The notes: generated from the letters alone by a model not told the origin. DNA of 64,000 nt from an uncultured Lactobacillus sp. (GCF_910589175.1 NZ_CAJURR010000004.1:1-64000); one strand, 5' to 3'. Positions 17,659 to 28,052 are shown, counted from the stretch's first letter. Numbers and translations are program-made.

Positions 17659-18126
17659 CTATTCACCTTCACCTGGACGTTGACCAAGTTCAGCTGACAT
17701 CATCCAAATTCTTTTTTCGATCGCGGTATGATAGGAAATCAATAGGTCATTAGTTGAGTCGTCTCCTTCTCCTTCACTAATCTTGATCCCTCTTTCATAA
17801 TCATCTCGCAATTGTTTGTATGCATTTATAATTAATTGAAATCTTTCTTCAATTGACAAATCCCAACTACCGATTTGATCTGGAACGTTAGTTTCTTCCA
17901 ATACTTCTTCGTAGGTGGAAATCGGATTACCATTAATGGCAATCAATCTTTCAGCAACCCCATCTTGCTGCTCAGCTAATTCTTCCATTACACCATCTAA
18001 ATATGGGTGCAATTTTAGAAATCCTCTTCCAAGCATATACCAATGGTGTTGGTGGACAACCATGTGAGTTTGAGTTAAATCAGCAACAATTTCATTCATA
18101 ATTTTTTTAGTTTTTGGATAAGCCAT
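17659..18126 (-). CDS. dps: Dps-family ferritin-like DNA-protection protein
   Basis: 155-residue four-helix bundle forming dodecamers that oxidise and store iron. HQHHWYMLGRGFLKLHPYLDGVMEELAEQQDGVAERL (residues 25-61) contains the inter-subunit ferroxidase residues His, Asp and Glu of Dps. The C-terminal helix ends with WMMSAELGQRPGEGE. AAGGAGG precedes the ATG. It is monocistronic with its own terminator and no visible PerR box. A role in peroxide and iron stress follows from the family. Confidence 0.93.
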   Translation of the reverse strand: MAYPKTKKIMNEIVADLTQTHMVVHQHHWYMLGRGFLKLHPYLDGVMEELAEQQDGVAERLIAINGNPISTYEEVLEETNVPDQIGSWDLSIEERFQLIINAYKQLRDDYERGIKISEGEGDDSTNDLLISYHTAIEKRIWMMSAELGQRPGEGE

Positions 18127-18209
18127 ACAAAAGCCTCCTTAAAATATTAAACAATGTCTTTAGCTTCATCATAACTATAAAAAATACTAAAAGCTACTTA
18201 TTTGCTTAG

Positions 18210-19748
18210 TTAGTAAACAACTAAACCAATTGCCAAAAAGGCTAAACAAATTCCAAATTCAATAACTAACAGTTTCCAGCAAAACTTAAACCATTTATTG
18301 AATCCAATATTTACCATCATTAAGCTCATTAAAATTAATCCAGTTGGTGCAATTAAACTAATAAATCCTTGACCCCAATTATAGGCATCAATAATGCTTG
18401 CGCGATCAATTCCAACCACGTTGGCTAGCGGTGCCATAATAGGCATTGAAAGAACGGCTAAGCCAGAAGATGACTGAATAAAGAAACCAAGAACAATGTA
18501 GACTAAAAACATAAACCAAATAAACAATAATGGTGGCATTCCAGAAACTTGCTGACTAAAGAAATTCATAATTGTATCACTTGTATGACTTTCTTCCATC
18601 ACAATTGAAACAGCACGTGCTAGGCCAATTGTTAAAGCTACACCCAATAAATCTGCCGCACCATTTACAAAGCTCTCAACAAATTTATGCTCACTTAAGC
18701 CTGAAATAAAGGCGAAAATATAGCCCGTTGCTAGGAAGACAACGGCAATTTCAGTAAAATACCATCCCTTTTGTTGAACACCCCAAATCATTACGATAAA
18801 GGCAATCGCAAAGACAAGTAAAGTTAACTTTTGACGCCAAGTAAATTTACTTTCTTGCATACTTTGATTCTGATTCATATATTCTTGATCTTCTTTAGCG
18901 AAGTCATTATAAACATATGAAGCTTTAGGATTCTTTTGTACTTTTTTAGCATAAAGAATCACATAAATCATCCCTACAATCACACAAGTTGCCCACATAC
19001 AAATTCTAAGTGGCAATGCATCTGTAAAATTGACCCCCGCCGTATTAGAGGCAATTACAGTCGAGAATGGGTTAATAGTTGATGCCATCGTCCCAATACT
19101 TGTACCTAAAAAGATCGTCGCAACAACTGTCATCCTATCAAAGCCTGCTAATAAGAAGACTGGAATTAAGATAGGATAAAAAGCCATTGTTTCTTCAGCT
19201 AAACCAAAGGTTGTTCCACCAATGGCGATCAATCCCATTACTAAAACAATCAATAAAACTTGCTTACCCTTAATCTTTTTAGAAAGTGCCTGCATTCCGG
19301 CATCAATTGCACCATTTGCATGAACAACTCCAATACAACCACCTAGAATCAAAACAAAGGCAATAATATCAATACTTTGAGCAATCCCGTTTACCTGAGA
19401 AGAAAGAAATTGATAAATCGCTCCACCGAGTCCTGGCTTTTTCTGATTAATTTTTTCATAGGAATCAGGAATAGCTACGGGTTTATAGATCGTTCCACTA
19501 GTAAACTTTTTAACATCGATCTTAACTTTATATTTGTCTAAAGTTTTTTGGGTTGCTGCTTCTTTATGCTTGCTACCATTTGGTTTCGTAATTACAAACT
19601 CTTTACTTGGTTGATCATATTCAAGCGTTGCATAATTACCCGACGGTATAAAAAACGTTAAAATCTGTACCAATAATAGAACAATAATGATAACTGTATA
19701 TGCTGTTGGAAATTGATGTTTCTTCTTTTTTTGTACTATATCGCGCAT
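18210..19748 (-). CDS. YfcC/DcuC-type C4-dicarboxylate or basic-amino-acid carrier
   Basis: 512-residue integral membrane protein with about 12 helices. An extracytoplasmic loop of some 90 residues follows the first helix. LGGCIGVVHANGAIDAGMQAL, IGGTTFGLAEETMAFYPIL and LGTSIGTMASTINPFSTVIAS are typical of the YfcC branch. Relatives have been proposed to carry C4-dicarboxylates or to exchange arginine and ornithine; the substrate here is open. AGGGGGAAG precedes the ATG. A good catabolite-response-element match lies 66 bp upstream, which suggests CcpA control. Confidence 0.82.
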   Translation of the reverse strand: MRDIVQKKKKHQFPTAYTVIIIVLLLVQILTFFIPSGNYATLEYDQPSKEFVITKPNGSKHKEAATQKTLDKYKVKIDVKKFTSGTIYKPVAIPDSYEKINQKKPGLGGAIYQFLSSQVNGIAQSIDIIAFVLILGGCIGVVHANGAIDAGMQALSKKIKGKQVLLIVLVMGLIAIGGTTFGLAEETMAFYPILIPVFLLAGFDRMTVVATIFLGTSIGTMASTINPFSTVIASNTAGVNFTDALPLRICMWATCVIVGMIYVILYAKKVQKNPKASYVYNDFAKEDQEYMNQNQSMQESKFTWRQKLTLLVFAIAFIVMIWGVQQKGWYFTEIAVVFLATGYIFAFISGLSEHKFVESFVNGAADLLGVALTIGLARAVSIVMEESHTSDTIMNFFSQQVSGMPPLLFIWFMFLVYIVLGFFIQSSSGLAVLSMPIMAPLANVVGIDRASIIDAYNWGQGFISLIAPTGLILMSLMMVNIGFNKWFKFCWKLLVIEFGICLAFLAIGLVVY

Positions 19749-19813
19749 AACTTCCCCCTACTTAGTATTACAGCTTAATTTATAGTTTTATTATAGATTT
19801 CTTTTTTACTTTT

Positions 19814-19827
19814 TGCACGCGCTTACA
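19814..19827 (-). promoter_or_regulatory. Candidate cre (CcpA) site upstream of the YfcC carrier
   Basis: On the minus strand the site reads TGTAAGCGCGTGCA, which fits the TGWAARCGYTWNCW consensus with one mismatch. It lies just upstream of a TATAAT-like -10 box. The position fits CcpA-dependent activation or repression. Confidence 0.5.
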
Positions 19828-19852
19828 ACTGAAGGATATAAAGTTAAATAAA

Positions 19853-19883
19853 AATAAGAACCCTCAAATTGAAGGTTCTTATT
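19853..19883 (-). terminator. Terminator of the pst-phoU operon
   Basis: AATAAGAACC pairs with GGTTCTTATT around an 11-nt loop. T-rich tracts lie on both sides. It lies about 75 bp beyond the phoU stop and may also serve as a boundary for the YfcC promoter. Confidence 0.8.
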
Positions 19884-19959
19884 TTTCTATATTCAAATTT
19901 TTTTAAGTAGACCAACCATATCAATCAATTGTTGGCCGGCTTCATAAAAATATTCAATT

Positions 19960-20643
19960 TTATAATTCGGTCATCTCATCAGTATCCTTAGTATTTAAAT
20001 CTACTAATTCTCCTGACATTTTATAGATAACCCATTGTGCTAAATTAACGACGTGGTCACCAATACGTTCAAGTAAACGAATTACCATAAAGTAGCTTGA
20101 AGAAGCAACCGCTGCTTCTGGATCTTGCTTAATTCCAGAAATAATTAACTTACGAGCTTTTACGTAATCTTCATCTACTTCATCATCTTTTTTAGCAACT
20201 TCACGAGCCAATTTTTCATCACCTTGTACATAGGCCTTTAAAACTTGATCTAACATAAAGTTAACTTTCTTGGACATTGACTTAATAATTGCTTCAACTT
20301 CCGGAATACGAGGATTTCCCTTTACTCGAATTGTTTCCCAAGCAATTGAATTAGCATTTTCACCAATTCGTTCTAAATCATTAGTAGCTTTTAAGATACT
20401 AATAACATTTCTAAAGTCACTAGCCACTGGTTGTTGAAGAGCCATCAATTTCAAGGTTCTTTTTTCAACTTTTGTAGCAGCACGTGACACCTTTTGATCA
20501 TCTTTGACTAAGCTTTGCGCTAATTTCTTATCATGTTCAACGAAAGCTTGTGTTGCTTCGTCAATTGCTTCACTGACATCAATACCCATTCCCATGAAAC
20601 GAGTATTCAACTTACGTAATTCATCTAAAAAAACTTCATGCAT
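19960..20643 (-). CDS. phoU: PhoU phosphate-signalling regulator
   Basis: 227-residue all-helical protein made of two PhoU three-helix repeats. Each contains the metal-binding pattern: EVDEDYVKARKL and LERIGDHVVNLAQW in repeat 2, and LERIGENANSIAWE in repeat 1. It dampens Pst transport and PhoR signalling in known systems. AAGGAG lies before the ATG, and it follows pstB2 by 17 bp as the last gene of the six-gene operon. No PhoPR pair is in the window. Confidence 0.94.
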   Translation of the reverse strand: MHEVFLDELRKLNTRFMGMGIDVSEAIDEATQAFVEHDKKLAQSLVKDDQKVSRAATKVEKRTLKLMALQQPVASDFRNVISILKATNDLERIGENANSIAWETIRVKGNPRIPEVEAIIKSMSKKVNFMLDQVLKAYVQGDEKLAREVAKKDDEVDEDYVKARKLIISGIKQDPEAAVASSSYFMVIRLLERIGDHVVNLAQWVIYKMSGELVDLNTKDTDEMTEL

Positions 20644-20660
20644 CTTAAAAATCTCCTTTA

Positions 20661-21416
20661 TTAACCAAAACGTCCATTCAGATAATCACTAGTAATTTGC
20701 TTTTTCGGATTCATAAACATATCTGATGTCTTGCCATACTCAATTAAGTCTCCGCTCATTAAGAAAGCAGTGTAGTCACTAATTCGAGAAGCTTGTTGCA
20801 AGTTATGCGTTACCATGATAAAAGTAAAATCATGCTTTAATTCAAGAAGAGTTTCTTCAATCTCACTACTTGAAATTGGGTCAAGAGCACTAGTAGGCTC
20901 GTCAAGCAGAACCACTTTTGGACGAACTGCTAAAGCACGAGCAATACAAATTCTCTGTTGTTGTCCTCCCGAAAAGGCTTGAGCGTTTCGATCTAAATTA
21001 TCTTTAGTCTCTTTCCAAATGGCGGCTTGCTTTAGACTTTCTTCAACTCGCTGGTCGATTAATTCTTTATCTTTAATGTCAGCAATCCTAAGACCATAAG
21101 CAATATTATCATAAACAGAAAATGGAAACGGGCTTGGTTGCTGGAACACCATTCCAACATCCTTACGCAACTCTACCAAGTCCATTTTAGGACCGTAAAT
21201 ATTTTTATTTTCGAATTTAATCTCACCACTAATATGAATATTAGGTATGTCATCATTCATTCTATTTAAACAGCGAAGAAAGGTTGATTTTCCGCATCCT
21301 GAAGGACCAATTAAGGCAGTAAGTTCTTTTTCTTCAAAGTCTAGGCTAATACCATGTAAAGCCTCAACATTTCCATAGCTTAGGTGAACATCTTTACTTG
21401 TAATAATATTTTCCAC
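20661..21416 (-). CDS. pstB: Phosphate ABC transporter ATPase (second PstB)
   Basis: 251 residues from a GTG at 21416. That start sits behind GGATAAGGGG, which overlaps the end of the first pstB; the longer open frame has no ribosome site. Walker [10 protein letters not shown], signature FSGGQQQR, Walker [13 protein letters not shown] and H-loop VTHN are intact. It energises phosphate import through PstCA. Two consecutive pstB genes are common in lactobacilli and streptococci. The two copies share most of the domain but differ at the N-terminus. Confidence 0.94.
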   Translation of the reverse strand: MENIITSKDVHLSYGNVEALHGISLDFEEKELTALIGPSGCGKSTFLRCLNRMNDDIPNIHISGEIKFENKNIYGPKMDLVELRKDVGMVFQQPSPFPFSVYDNIAYGLRIADIKDKELIDQRVEESLKQAAIWKETKDNLDRNAQAFSGGQQQRICIARALAVRPKVVLLDEPTSALDPISSSEIEETLLELKHDFTFIMVTHNLQQASRISDYTAFLMSGDLIEYGKTSDMFMNPKKQITSDYLNGRFG

Positions 21417-21426
21417 AGTAAACCCC

Positions 21427-22227
21427 TTATCCAAAACTTCCGCGAATGTAGTCTTCCGTAATTTCACCCTTAGGATTAGTAAAAATATTTTCAGTAGTGT
21501 CATACTCTAAAACATGACCTAAATGAAAGAAAGCTGTGTAATCACTAATACGACTGGCTTGTTGCATATTATGCGTTACCATGATCATTGTATAGTCAGT
21601 TCTCAACTGCTTAAGAGTATCCTCAAGTTTAGAAGTAGAAACAGGATCAAGAGCACTAGCGGGCTCATCAAGCAGCAAAATTTCGGGCTTCAATGCAAGA
21701 GCTCGCGCAATACATAATCGCTGCTGTTGGCCACCAGACATTGCCAATGCACTCTTATCTAACTTATCCTTAACTTCATCCCATAAAGCAGCCGCTCTTA
21801 AACTCTCTTCTACAATTTGATCTAATTTTTGCTTATCATTTTCACCATTTGCTTTTAGAGCATAAGTAATATTTTCTCTAATTGATTTTGGAAATGGATT
21901 AGGCTTTTGGAAAACCATTCCAATATTTTTTCTTAACTGGTAAACGTTAATGTTGTTTTTATTAGTATCTAACCCATGGTACCAAATTTCTCCGTCTACT
22001 CGTGCCACCTTGTCATTCATTCTATTAAGACAACGTAAAAACGTAGACTTTCCTGAACCAGAACCTCCAATTAGGGCTGTGATAGTCTTTTTCTTAAATT
22101 GAAGACTAGCATTAAAAAGTTTTTGAACGCTACCTCCGTAAAAAACACTAAGGGCTTGCGTCGAGATAATCTGCTCATCCTTATCAAATTGATGAATATA
22201 TGTCGGGACTTCATTTACATTTTGCAT
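21427..22227 (-). CDS. pstB: Phosphate ABC transporter ATPase (first PstB)
   Basis: 266 residues with Walker [37 protein letters not shown] and [10 protein letters not shown], all as expected for PstB. It is slightly longer at the N-terminus than its downstream partner. AAGGAG precedes the ATG, and spacing to pstA is 10 bp. Within the DEP-SALD motif it has DEPASALD, where most PstB proteins have DEPTSALD, a conservative change. The two ATPases may form a heterodimer or be alternative subunits. Confidence 0.94.
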   Translation of the reverse strand: MQNVNEVPTYIHQFDKDEQIISTQALSVFYGGSVQKLFNASLQFKKKTITALIGGSGSGKSTFLRCLNRMNDKVARVDGEIWYHGLDTNKNNINVYQLRKNIGMVFQKPNPFPKSIRENITYALKANGENDKQKLDQIVEESLRAAALWDEVKDKLDKSALAMSGGQQQRLCIARALALKPEILLLDEPASALDPVSTSKLEDTLKQLRTDYTMIMVTHNMQQASRISDYTAFFHLGHVLEYDTTENIFTNPKGEITEDYIRGSFG

Positions 22228-22237
22228 AAATTTCTCC

Positions 22238-23128
22238 TTATGACTTAGCTGCTGTTAATTTGCGGTATAAATGATTACCCAAGGCACGTGCACCAAGATT
22301 GAATAAAATCACCACAATAATTAATAAAGCAGAAGTTGCAGCTGAAACGATTGTTGCATCGGGGATGATTCCTTCAGTATTAACCTTCCAAATGTGAACA
22401 GCTAAAGTTTCTGCTGGGCGCATCACATTCAAAAAACTAGTTGGACTAAATGGGTTCCAATTACTATAGTCAATTGTAGATCCACTTTGACCTGCAGTAT
22501 AAATTAAGGCAGCTGCTTCACCAAAAATTCTACCAGCACTTAAAATAATTCCAGTCAAAATCCCTGGTAAAGCGGCTGGCAAAACGATCCCGCGAATTGT
22601 TTTCCAGTTAGATAAGCCCAAGGCAAGTCCTGCATCTCTTTGCGCTTGTGGAACACCTTCAATAGCTTGTTCAATATTACTAGTTAGTGTTGGTAAATTA
22701 AAGAACGTAAGAGCCAAAGCACCAGAAATAATTGAAAATCCAAAACCAAACTGTACTACAAATAGTAAATAACCAAATAAACCAACAACAATTGAAGGAA
22801 GTGAGCTTAAAATTTCAATCGTTGTTCTAATTAAGTTAGTAAACCAATTATCTTTAGCATATTCTGCTAGATAAATACCTGCTCCCAAAGCAATAGGAAG
22901 TGAAATAATTAAGGTTAATACTAGCAAATATAATGAATTAAATAGCTGATCTCTTACTCCTCCACCAGCTTGATAGGAAGAAGCCTCAGAAGATAAAAAA
23001 TGCCATGAAAGATGTGGTACACCCGAAACTAGAATATCGCCTAAAATCCCAAAAAGGATTATTACCACAATACTCACTAAGGTATAAATACCAGCAGTAG
23101 CAATCTTATTACGAGTTTTTGCATTCAT
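22238..23128 (-). CDS. pstA: Phosphate ABC transporter permease PstA
   Basis: 296-residue permease with six membrane helices. The EAA-type loop is AGLALGLSNWKTIRGIVLPAALPGILTG, near residues 165-192. It forms the channel with PstC. Its ATG lies at the end of pstC (coordinate 23128 is shared), which indicates translational coupling. Confidence 0.95.
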   Translation of the reverse strand: MNAKTRNKIATAGIYTLVSIVVIILFGILGDILVSGVPHLSWHFLSSEASSYQAGGGVRDQLFNSLYLLVLTLIISLPIALGAGIYLAEYAKDNWFTNLIRTTIEILSSLPSIVVGLFGYLLFVVQFGFGFSIISGALALTFFNLPTLTSNIEQAIEGVPQAQRDAGLALGLSNWKTIRGIVLPAALPGILTGIILSAGRIFGEAAALIYTAGQSGSTIDYSNWNPFSPTSFLNVMRPAETLAVHIWKVNTEGIIPDATIVSAATSALLIIVVILFNLGARALGNHLYRKLTAAKS

Positions 23129-24120
23129 TATTTCTGTCCTCTCTTTCCAATTAAGCGGACTAAGAAGTTAAAGACCAAAGACATAATTAACAATAGAAGC
23201 GCTAATGACCAAAGTGCATTATTTGGTAAAGTTCCCATAACTGTATTTCCCATTTGACTAGTTAACTGACTAGTTAAAGTAGCAGATGGACTTACTAAGT
23301 TAGCTGGCATTAAAACTGCATTACCAATAACCATCTGTACAGCTAAGGCTTCACCAAAGGCTCTAGCCATCCCAAAAATTACCGCTGTCATGATTCTAGG
23401 CGAAGCAACTCGCAAAATCACTTTATAGATTGTTTGCCATTTAGTTGCACCTAAAGCTAAAGAAGCTTTCCGGTAATCAGATGGTACAGCTTTTAAACTA
23501 TCAACAGTTAGCGAAGTAATTGTCGGTAAAACCATGACAAATAAAACTAAAGTCGCTGATAAAATACCGAACCCGGTTCCACCAAAAATATTTCTAATAA
23601 AAGGAACAATAACTGTTAATCCCAAGAATCCATAAACAACAGACGGAATTCCTACCAATAATTCAATTACTGATTGCAAAAAGCGTGCACCCTTTTTAGA
23701 AGAATATTCAGTCATAAATAAGGCTACAGCAATTGCAAACGGGGTTGCTACTAAAGCAGCTAGTAAGGTTACAGAAAATGAAGTTACAATCATCGCTGCT
23801 GCTCCCACGTGATTCTTCCCTTCACCTGGATCCCAATCACTAGAAGTTAAAAATTGAAAAACATTCACATGATCTTTAGTAAAAGTTTCTAGTCCATGAA
23901 ATCCAATAAAACCAATAATTGAAGCGACCAAAATAATAATTAAAATAATGGCGCAGTAAGTTAATCCTTTACCCCAATATTCTTGTCGTGTTTCTTTTGA
24001 TGGCTCAGTTAAGCTAGCAACATCAACCTTACTTGCACCTATCTTTTTTAATTTAACATGAGGAACTTTTTGCTTATCTAAAGCAGACTCAACCACTTTT
24101 TTAAGATCTTTGTTATTCAT
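23128..24120 (-). CDS. pstC: Phosphate ABC transporter permease PstC
   Basis: 330 residues from ATG 24120, behind AGGACG. About 55 cytosolic residues rich in Lys and Glu come before the first helix, then six helices. The ATPase-contact loop ASLALGATKWQTIYKVILRVASPR lies near residue 215. It pairs with PstA. It sits 16 bp after pstS in the operon. Confidence 0.95.
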   Translation of the reverse strand: MNNKDLKKVVESALDKQKVPHVKLKKIGASKVDVASLTEPSKETRQEYWGKGLTYCAIILIIILVASIIGFIGFHGLETFTKDHVNVFQFLTSSDWDPGEGKNHVGAAAMIVTSFSVTLLAALVATPFAIAVALFMTEYSSKKGARFLQSVIELLVGIPSVVYGFLGLTVIVPFIRNIFGGTGFGILSATLVLFVMVLPTITSLTVDSLKAVPSDYRKASLALGATKWQTIYKVILRVASPRIMTAVIFGMARAFGEALAVQMVIGNAVLMPANLVSPSATLTSQLTSQMGNTVMGTLPNNALWSLALLLLIMSLVFNFLVRLIGKRGQK

Positions 24121-24136
24121 CAAAACGTCCTATTCT

Positions 24137-25006
24137 TTATTTTTGAACAACATGATTATTACTATCACGTTCAACCTGCATCTTATCGATACTGATATAG
24201 CCTAGTTTAGGTACTAAATCATTTTGCACTTTACTTCCAAGCATATAATCAATAAATTTTTGAACATTCTTGCTAGGTTTACCTTTAGTATACATGTGTT
24301 CGTAAGACCAAAGTTGCCAATGATTCGTTTCTACATTTTTATTTGTAGGCTTTACCTCGTCGATACTCAATTTTTGAATATTTTCATCGTTGGCATATGG
24401 AAATGAAATATAAGAAATTGTTCCTGGCGTAGAGCTGACAATTTTACGCACGGTACCATTAGAGTCTTGTTCTTGGGCTTGAATTGGCTTTTTGCCATTG
24501 AGAATCAATCCTTCAAAAGTTCCACGCGTACCACTACCTTTAGAACGGTTAATTACAGTAATAGTTTGGTTCTTTCCCCCAACTTGCTTCCAGTTAGTAA
24601 TTTTACCCGTAAAAATATCACTTAATTGTTGCTTGCTCAAATTACTTACGCCAGCACTCTTATTCACAATCGGTACAATACCTACAACGGCAACAAGATG
24701 ATTTTGCAATTTTTTAGGATCTATTCCCTTTTGAGTTTCAGCAAAAACATCGGAAGTTCCAATCTCAACTGCTCCTGCTTGTACCTGGCTAAGACCAGTT
24801 CCCGAACCTCCTCCTTGAACAACAATATTACTGTCAGGATGAGACAGACGATAGTCATTTCCAGCTTGCTCAGCTAAAAGCTGCATGGCACTAGATCCAA
24901 TAACAGTAATCTTATTGCTATTATTGTTAGCACAGCCTGTAAGTCCGATTAAAATAGCTAGCAGTCCACAAACAGCGGCTATTTTAAATTTAAAATTTTT
25001 TCTCAT
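24137..25006 (-). CDS. pstS: Phosphate-binding lipoprotein PstS
   Basis: 289 residues from ATG 25006. The upstream in-frame ATG at 25018 supplies the GGAG ribosome site instead. The lipoprotein signal is KIAAVCGLLAILIGLTGC, with the lipobox LTGC and a following Ala-Asn-Asn. The mature domain has phosphate-binding signatures: GSSAMQLLAEQAG, QGGGSGTGLSQVQAG and NRSKGSGTRGTFEG. It captures phosphate outside the membrane for PstCAB. First gene of pstSCABB-phoU; no Pho-box-like direct repeat could be recognised with confidence in the short upstream gap. Confidence 0.95.
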   Translation of the reverse strand: MRKNFKFKIAAVCGLLAILIGLTGCANNNSNKITVIGSSAMQLLAEQAGNDYRLSHPDSNIVVQGGGSGTGLSQVQAGAVEIGTSDVFAETQKGIDPKKLQNHLVAVVGIVPIVNKSAGVSNLSKQQLSDIFTGKITNWKQVGGKNQTITVINRSKGSGTRGTFEGLILNGKKPIQAQEQDSNGTVRKIVSSTPGTISYISFPYANDENIQKLSIDEVKPTNKNVETNHWQLWSYEHMYTKGKPSKNVQKFIDYMLGSKVQNDLVPKLGYISIDKMQVERDSNNHVVQK

Positions 25007-25092
25007 CGATTTCTCCATGTAATTTACAGTATTCAACAAGAATATTCTATCATATTAGTGCGTGTCAACAGAATGCTTATCCTCAACAAAAA

Positions 25093-25114
25093 AGCTAGGT
25101 TTTTCAACCTAGCT
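25093..25114 (-). terminator. Terminator after the GNAT gene
   Basis: AGCTAGGTT pairs with AACCTAGCT around TTTC, followed on the minus strand by TTTTTT. Confidence 0.85.
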
Positions 25115-25123
25115 AAAATTTAT

Positions 25124-25645
25124 TTATTCTCTAACATTTTCATAAACGTATGAAATTTCATCTGGACGATATACTCCATGCAATTCTCCCACTTTGGTAA
25201 AATTCATTTTATCAATTAGATGTTGCATAGCGCTATTGTTTTCATGTGTATCAATTCGAATGCTATCAATATCTTTACGGTGATCACGAATATAATCAAT
25301 TACTTCGGTCAAAAGCTTAGTAGCATAACCATGACCTGCATGCTTTGAATGAATGGCAACGCGGTGAATTACAACATATTTATCAGTATCTAGAAGCCAC
25401 TCACCTTTCAAATCATCATAAGAATGATCTGGTGCTTCAACTATAGAAATAGCACCTACTGTTTCCCCATCAGTTGAAACAGCTAAATAGGCAAAACCTT
25501 TTTCAATATCTTCTTTAATTTGATCTGGTGAAGGATAGTCTCCTTGCCATTGGTCAACTCCACGTTCTGCTAGTTGGTTAGCACCATCCTTTAAAATTGT
25601 CATAATTTGATCATAATCATCCATTGTAGCTTGTCTAATCTTCAT
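25124..25645 (-). CDS. GNAT-family N-acetyltransferase
   Basis: 173 residues from ATG 25645, behind AAGGGGATG; the longer frame has no ribosome site and runs into the upstream terminator. N-terminal MKIRQATMDDYDQIM, the central IHRVAIHSKHAGHGYATKLL (the acetyl-CoA pyrophosphate loop, R/Q-x-x-G-x-G/A variant) and C-terminal NFTKVGELHGVY are GNAT landmarks. The acceptor substrate is unknown. It is monocistronic between pstS and the amino-acid ABC genes. Confidence 0.85.
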   Translation of the reverse strand: MKIRQATMDDYDQIMTILKDGANQLAERGVDQWQGDYPSPDQIKEDIEKGFAYLAVSTDGETVGAISIVEAPDHSYDDLKGEWLLDTDKYVVIHRVAIHSKHAGHGYATKLLTEVIDYIRDHRKDIDSIRIDTHENNSAMQHLIDKMNFTKVGELHGVYRPDEISYVYENVRE

Positions 25646-25690
25646 TAAACTCATCCCCTTTAACTTTTCTAACGCAACTATTATAAAAAA

Positions 25691-25720
25691 AAGCACTCTC
25701 CTTGTAAAAAGAAAGCGCTT
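25691..25720 (-). terminator. Terminator of the amino-acid ABC operon
   Basis: On the minus-strand RNA AAGCGCTTTC pairs with GAGAGTGCTT using two G-U pairs, followed by eight T. It lies 20 bp after the ATPase stop. Confidence 0.75.
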
Positions 25721-25740
25721 ACTTAAAAAAATATTAATAT

Positions 25741-26472
25741 TTAAAGTACTTTAGAAAGAAAATCTTTTGCACGAGGAGTTTGCGGATTTTCAAAAATTTG
25801 TTCTGGACTTCCTTGTTCCTGCAAATATCCATCTGCCATAAACCACACTTCATCAGAAACTTCACGGGCAAATCCCATTTCATGAGTAACAATAACCATT
25901 GTCATACCTGAATCTGCCAAGTCTTGCATTGTCTTTAAAACTTCGCCAACCATTTCTGGGTCTAAGGCACTTGTTGGTTCATCAAATAGCATTACTTCGG
26001 GGTCCATTGCTAAAGCTCTAGCAATCGCAACACGTTGCTGCTGCCCACCAGACAAACTAGAAGGATATTGCTTAGCCCGATCTTTCAAACCCACTTTATC
26101 AAGCAATTCTAAAGCCTGCTTTTCAGCTTTTTCTTCACTTACGCCTTTAACTTTCATCGGAGCTAATTTAACGTTTTCAACTACATTCATATTTGGAAAA
26201 AGATTAAAGCTTTGGAAAACCATTCCCATTTTTTCTCTTAAAATATCTAATTCCTTTTCACTAATATGTGTTAAATCTTGCCCATCAAAAATTATCTTGC
26301 CGCTTGTTGGTGTCTCAAGTACATTAAGACAGCGTAAAAATGTACTCTTACCTGAACCTGATGGACCAATGATACTAATAACTTTTCCCTTCTCAACATT
26401 TGCAGAAATATCTTTGAGGACTTCTTTTTTTCCAAAACTCTTCTTTAAATGTTCAACCTTAATCATTGTCAT
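25741..26472 (-). CDS. Polar amino acid ABC transporter ATPase (GlnQ type)
   Basis: 243 residues. Walker [11 protein letters not shown]-loop [14 protein letters not shown], signature LSGGQQQR, Walker [20 protein letters not shown] and H-loop [18 protein letters not shown] are typical of glutamine, histidine or cystine uptake systems. The ATG at 26472 overlaps the 3' end of the receptor-permease gene, whose GAGG motif acts as the ribosome site. A second ATG two codons later is possible. It drives the transporter formed by the fused protein upstream. Confidence 0.92.
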   Translation of the reverse strand: MTMIKVEHLKKSFGKKEVLKDISANVEKGKVISIIGPSGSGKSTFLRCLNVLETPTSGKIIFDGQDLTHISEKELDILREKMGMVFQSFNLFPNMNVVENVKLAPMKVKGVSEEKAEKQALELLDKVGLKDRAKQYPSSLSGGQQQRVAIARALAMDPEVMLFDEPTSALDPEMVGEVLKTMQDLADSGMTMVIVTHEMGFAREVSDEVWFMADGYLQEQGSPEQIFENPQTPRAKDFLSKVL

Positions 26473-27952
26473 TACGCTTCATCCTCTTTTCAAAGTGATT
26501 CAATAATCTCGTTAATGAGAAAGTCATAATAAAGTAAATAATCATGGCAATAAATAATGGTAGAACACCCTTATAAGTTGAAGTTTGAACTAATTGTGTT
26601 TGATACATTAGTTCTGCAACTCCAATTACTGAAACTAACGAACTATCCTTTAATAAAGTAATAAATTCATTGCCTAAAGCTGGCCAAATGTTCTTAATTG
26701 CCTGCGGAATAATGACATATCTAAAGGCTTTTTGACGGCTTAAACCAAGTGAGCGAGCTGCTTCCATCTGGCCTTTTGGTAAAGAATCAATTCCTGACCT
26801 AATATCTTCAGCCACATAGGCTCCAGAATTAAGTCCAATCGCAATAATACCTGCAACTAAAGCGGAAAGATTAGAAATCAAATATCCAATTCCGAAGTAA
26901 ACAAATAAAATTTGTACCATTTGCGGCGTACCACGGATAAATTCAATGTAGCAAACAGCAAGCCAGTGTAAAATTGGATTCTTTGATAAACGCATCAAAG
27001 CTAAAATGATACCTAAAACAATACCAATAATTACTGAAAAAATAGTAATTACGATTGTGTACCAAATACCCTTAAAGAAATATGGAATGTACTTGGCAAA
27101 AGTATTACTTTTCTTTTCTGTCTTCATATATTTAGCAGCCGCTGGTAAATATTCTTTACTAATCAAATCTTTCTTCTGAACTTGATCAATTGTCTTATTT
27201 ACTTGAGCTACTAAATCATCTTGTCCTTTAGCAATTGCAACTGCATTTCCCGCTTGAGTTTCTTTTAAGTTTGAATGAACTGCAGCTAAGCCACTATTAT
27301 TTTCGGCATATGCTTTAGCAATTAATTCTTCTACTACTACTGCAGAAACCTTGCCTGATTGCAAGGCTAAAACAAGATTGTTAATTTTCCCAAGACCCTT
27401 TAATTTAGAATCTTTCATTTGAGATTTAACTAAATTATATTGGTTACTCCCCGTTTGTGCTCCAACCGTTTGACCTTTAAGACTTTGAATACTTGTGTAC
27501 TTGTCTTTATCCTTTTTATTTACTAAGAAATATTCACCACTTGGCTTATAGTAAATTTTTGAAAATGCTACACTTTGCTTTCTTTCAGGAGTAGGCGTCA
27601 TTGCCGAAATAACCATGTCTACTTTTCCTGTTTCGAGTGCAACTAACAATGAGTCAAAAGACATATTCTTAATAACTAACTTCACGCCCAAGTCTTTGGC
27701 GATATCTTTGGCTAGTTCAATATCTACTCCAACATATTTAGCCTTACCATTTTCACTTGCGGTAAATTCTAGTGGCGGATAATCAGCAGATGTACCGACT
27801 ACTAATTCTCCACTCTTTTTAATCTTCTTCAAGACACTATCTTCTGCTACTTGCTTTTGGCTAGCCGCTTGAGCTGGCTTGATAAAAGTAGCACCGAGTG
27901 AGAAAAACATCAAAAGTGCAAAGAAAAAGCTTAACAGTTTTGTTTTTTTCAT
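26459..27952 (-). CDS. Amino acid ABC transporter, substrate-binding domain fused to permease
   Basis: 497 residues from ATG 27952; GAGGG is too close to the ATG at 27961. The signal peptide (residues 1-32) ends at a PAQAAS-like site. Residues about 45-270 are a solute-binding family 3 domain ([33 protein letters not shown]). Residues about 285-490 are a His/Glu/Gln/Arg-type permease with the loop [22 protein letters not shown]. Covalent receptor-permease fusion is the GlnP arrangement known in lactic acid bacteria. It operates with the ATPase encoded next. The substrate is most likely glutamine, glutamate or a similar polar amino acid. Confidence 0.92.
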   Translation of the reverse strand: MKKTKLLSFFFALLMFFSLGATFIKPAQAASQKQVAEDSVLKKIKKSGELVVGTSADYPPLEFTASENGKAKYVGVDIELAKDIAKDLGVKLVIKNMSFDSLLVALETGKVDMVISAMTPTPERKQSVAFSKIYYKPSGEYFLVNKKDKDKYTSIQSLKGQTVGAQTGSNQYNLVKSQMKDSKLKGLGKINNLVLALQSGKVSAVVVEELIAKAYAENNSGLAAVHSNLKETQAGNAVAIAKGQDDLVAQVNKTIDQVQKKDLISKEYLPAAAKYMKTEKKSNTFAKYIPYFFKGIWYTIVITIFSVIIGIVLGIILALMRLSKNPILHWLAVCYIEFIRGTPQMVQILFVYFGIGYLISNLSALVAGIIAIGLNSGAYVAEDIRSGIDSLPKGQMEAARSLGLSRQKAFRYVIIPQAIKNIWPALGNEFITLLKDSSLVSVIGVAELMYQTQLVQTSTYKGVLPLFIAMIIYFIMTFSLTRLLNHFEKRMKRNDND

Positions 27953-28052
27953 TACATTCATTCCCTCTACAATTACTATTAAAAAACTGAAAATTTAAGC
28001 TTTTGTTAATTATAGCGAATGAAATGTAATCTAGACAAGTCATTCAAGAAGA

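Noticed and set aside
23128..24123. TTG start for PstC at 24123
   Set aside because: ATG at 24120 is adjacent and better spaced from AGGACG.
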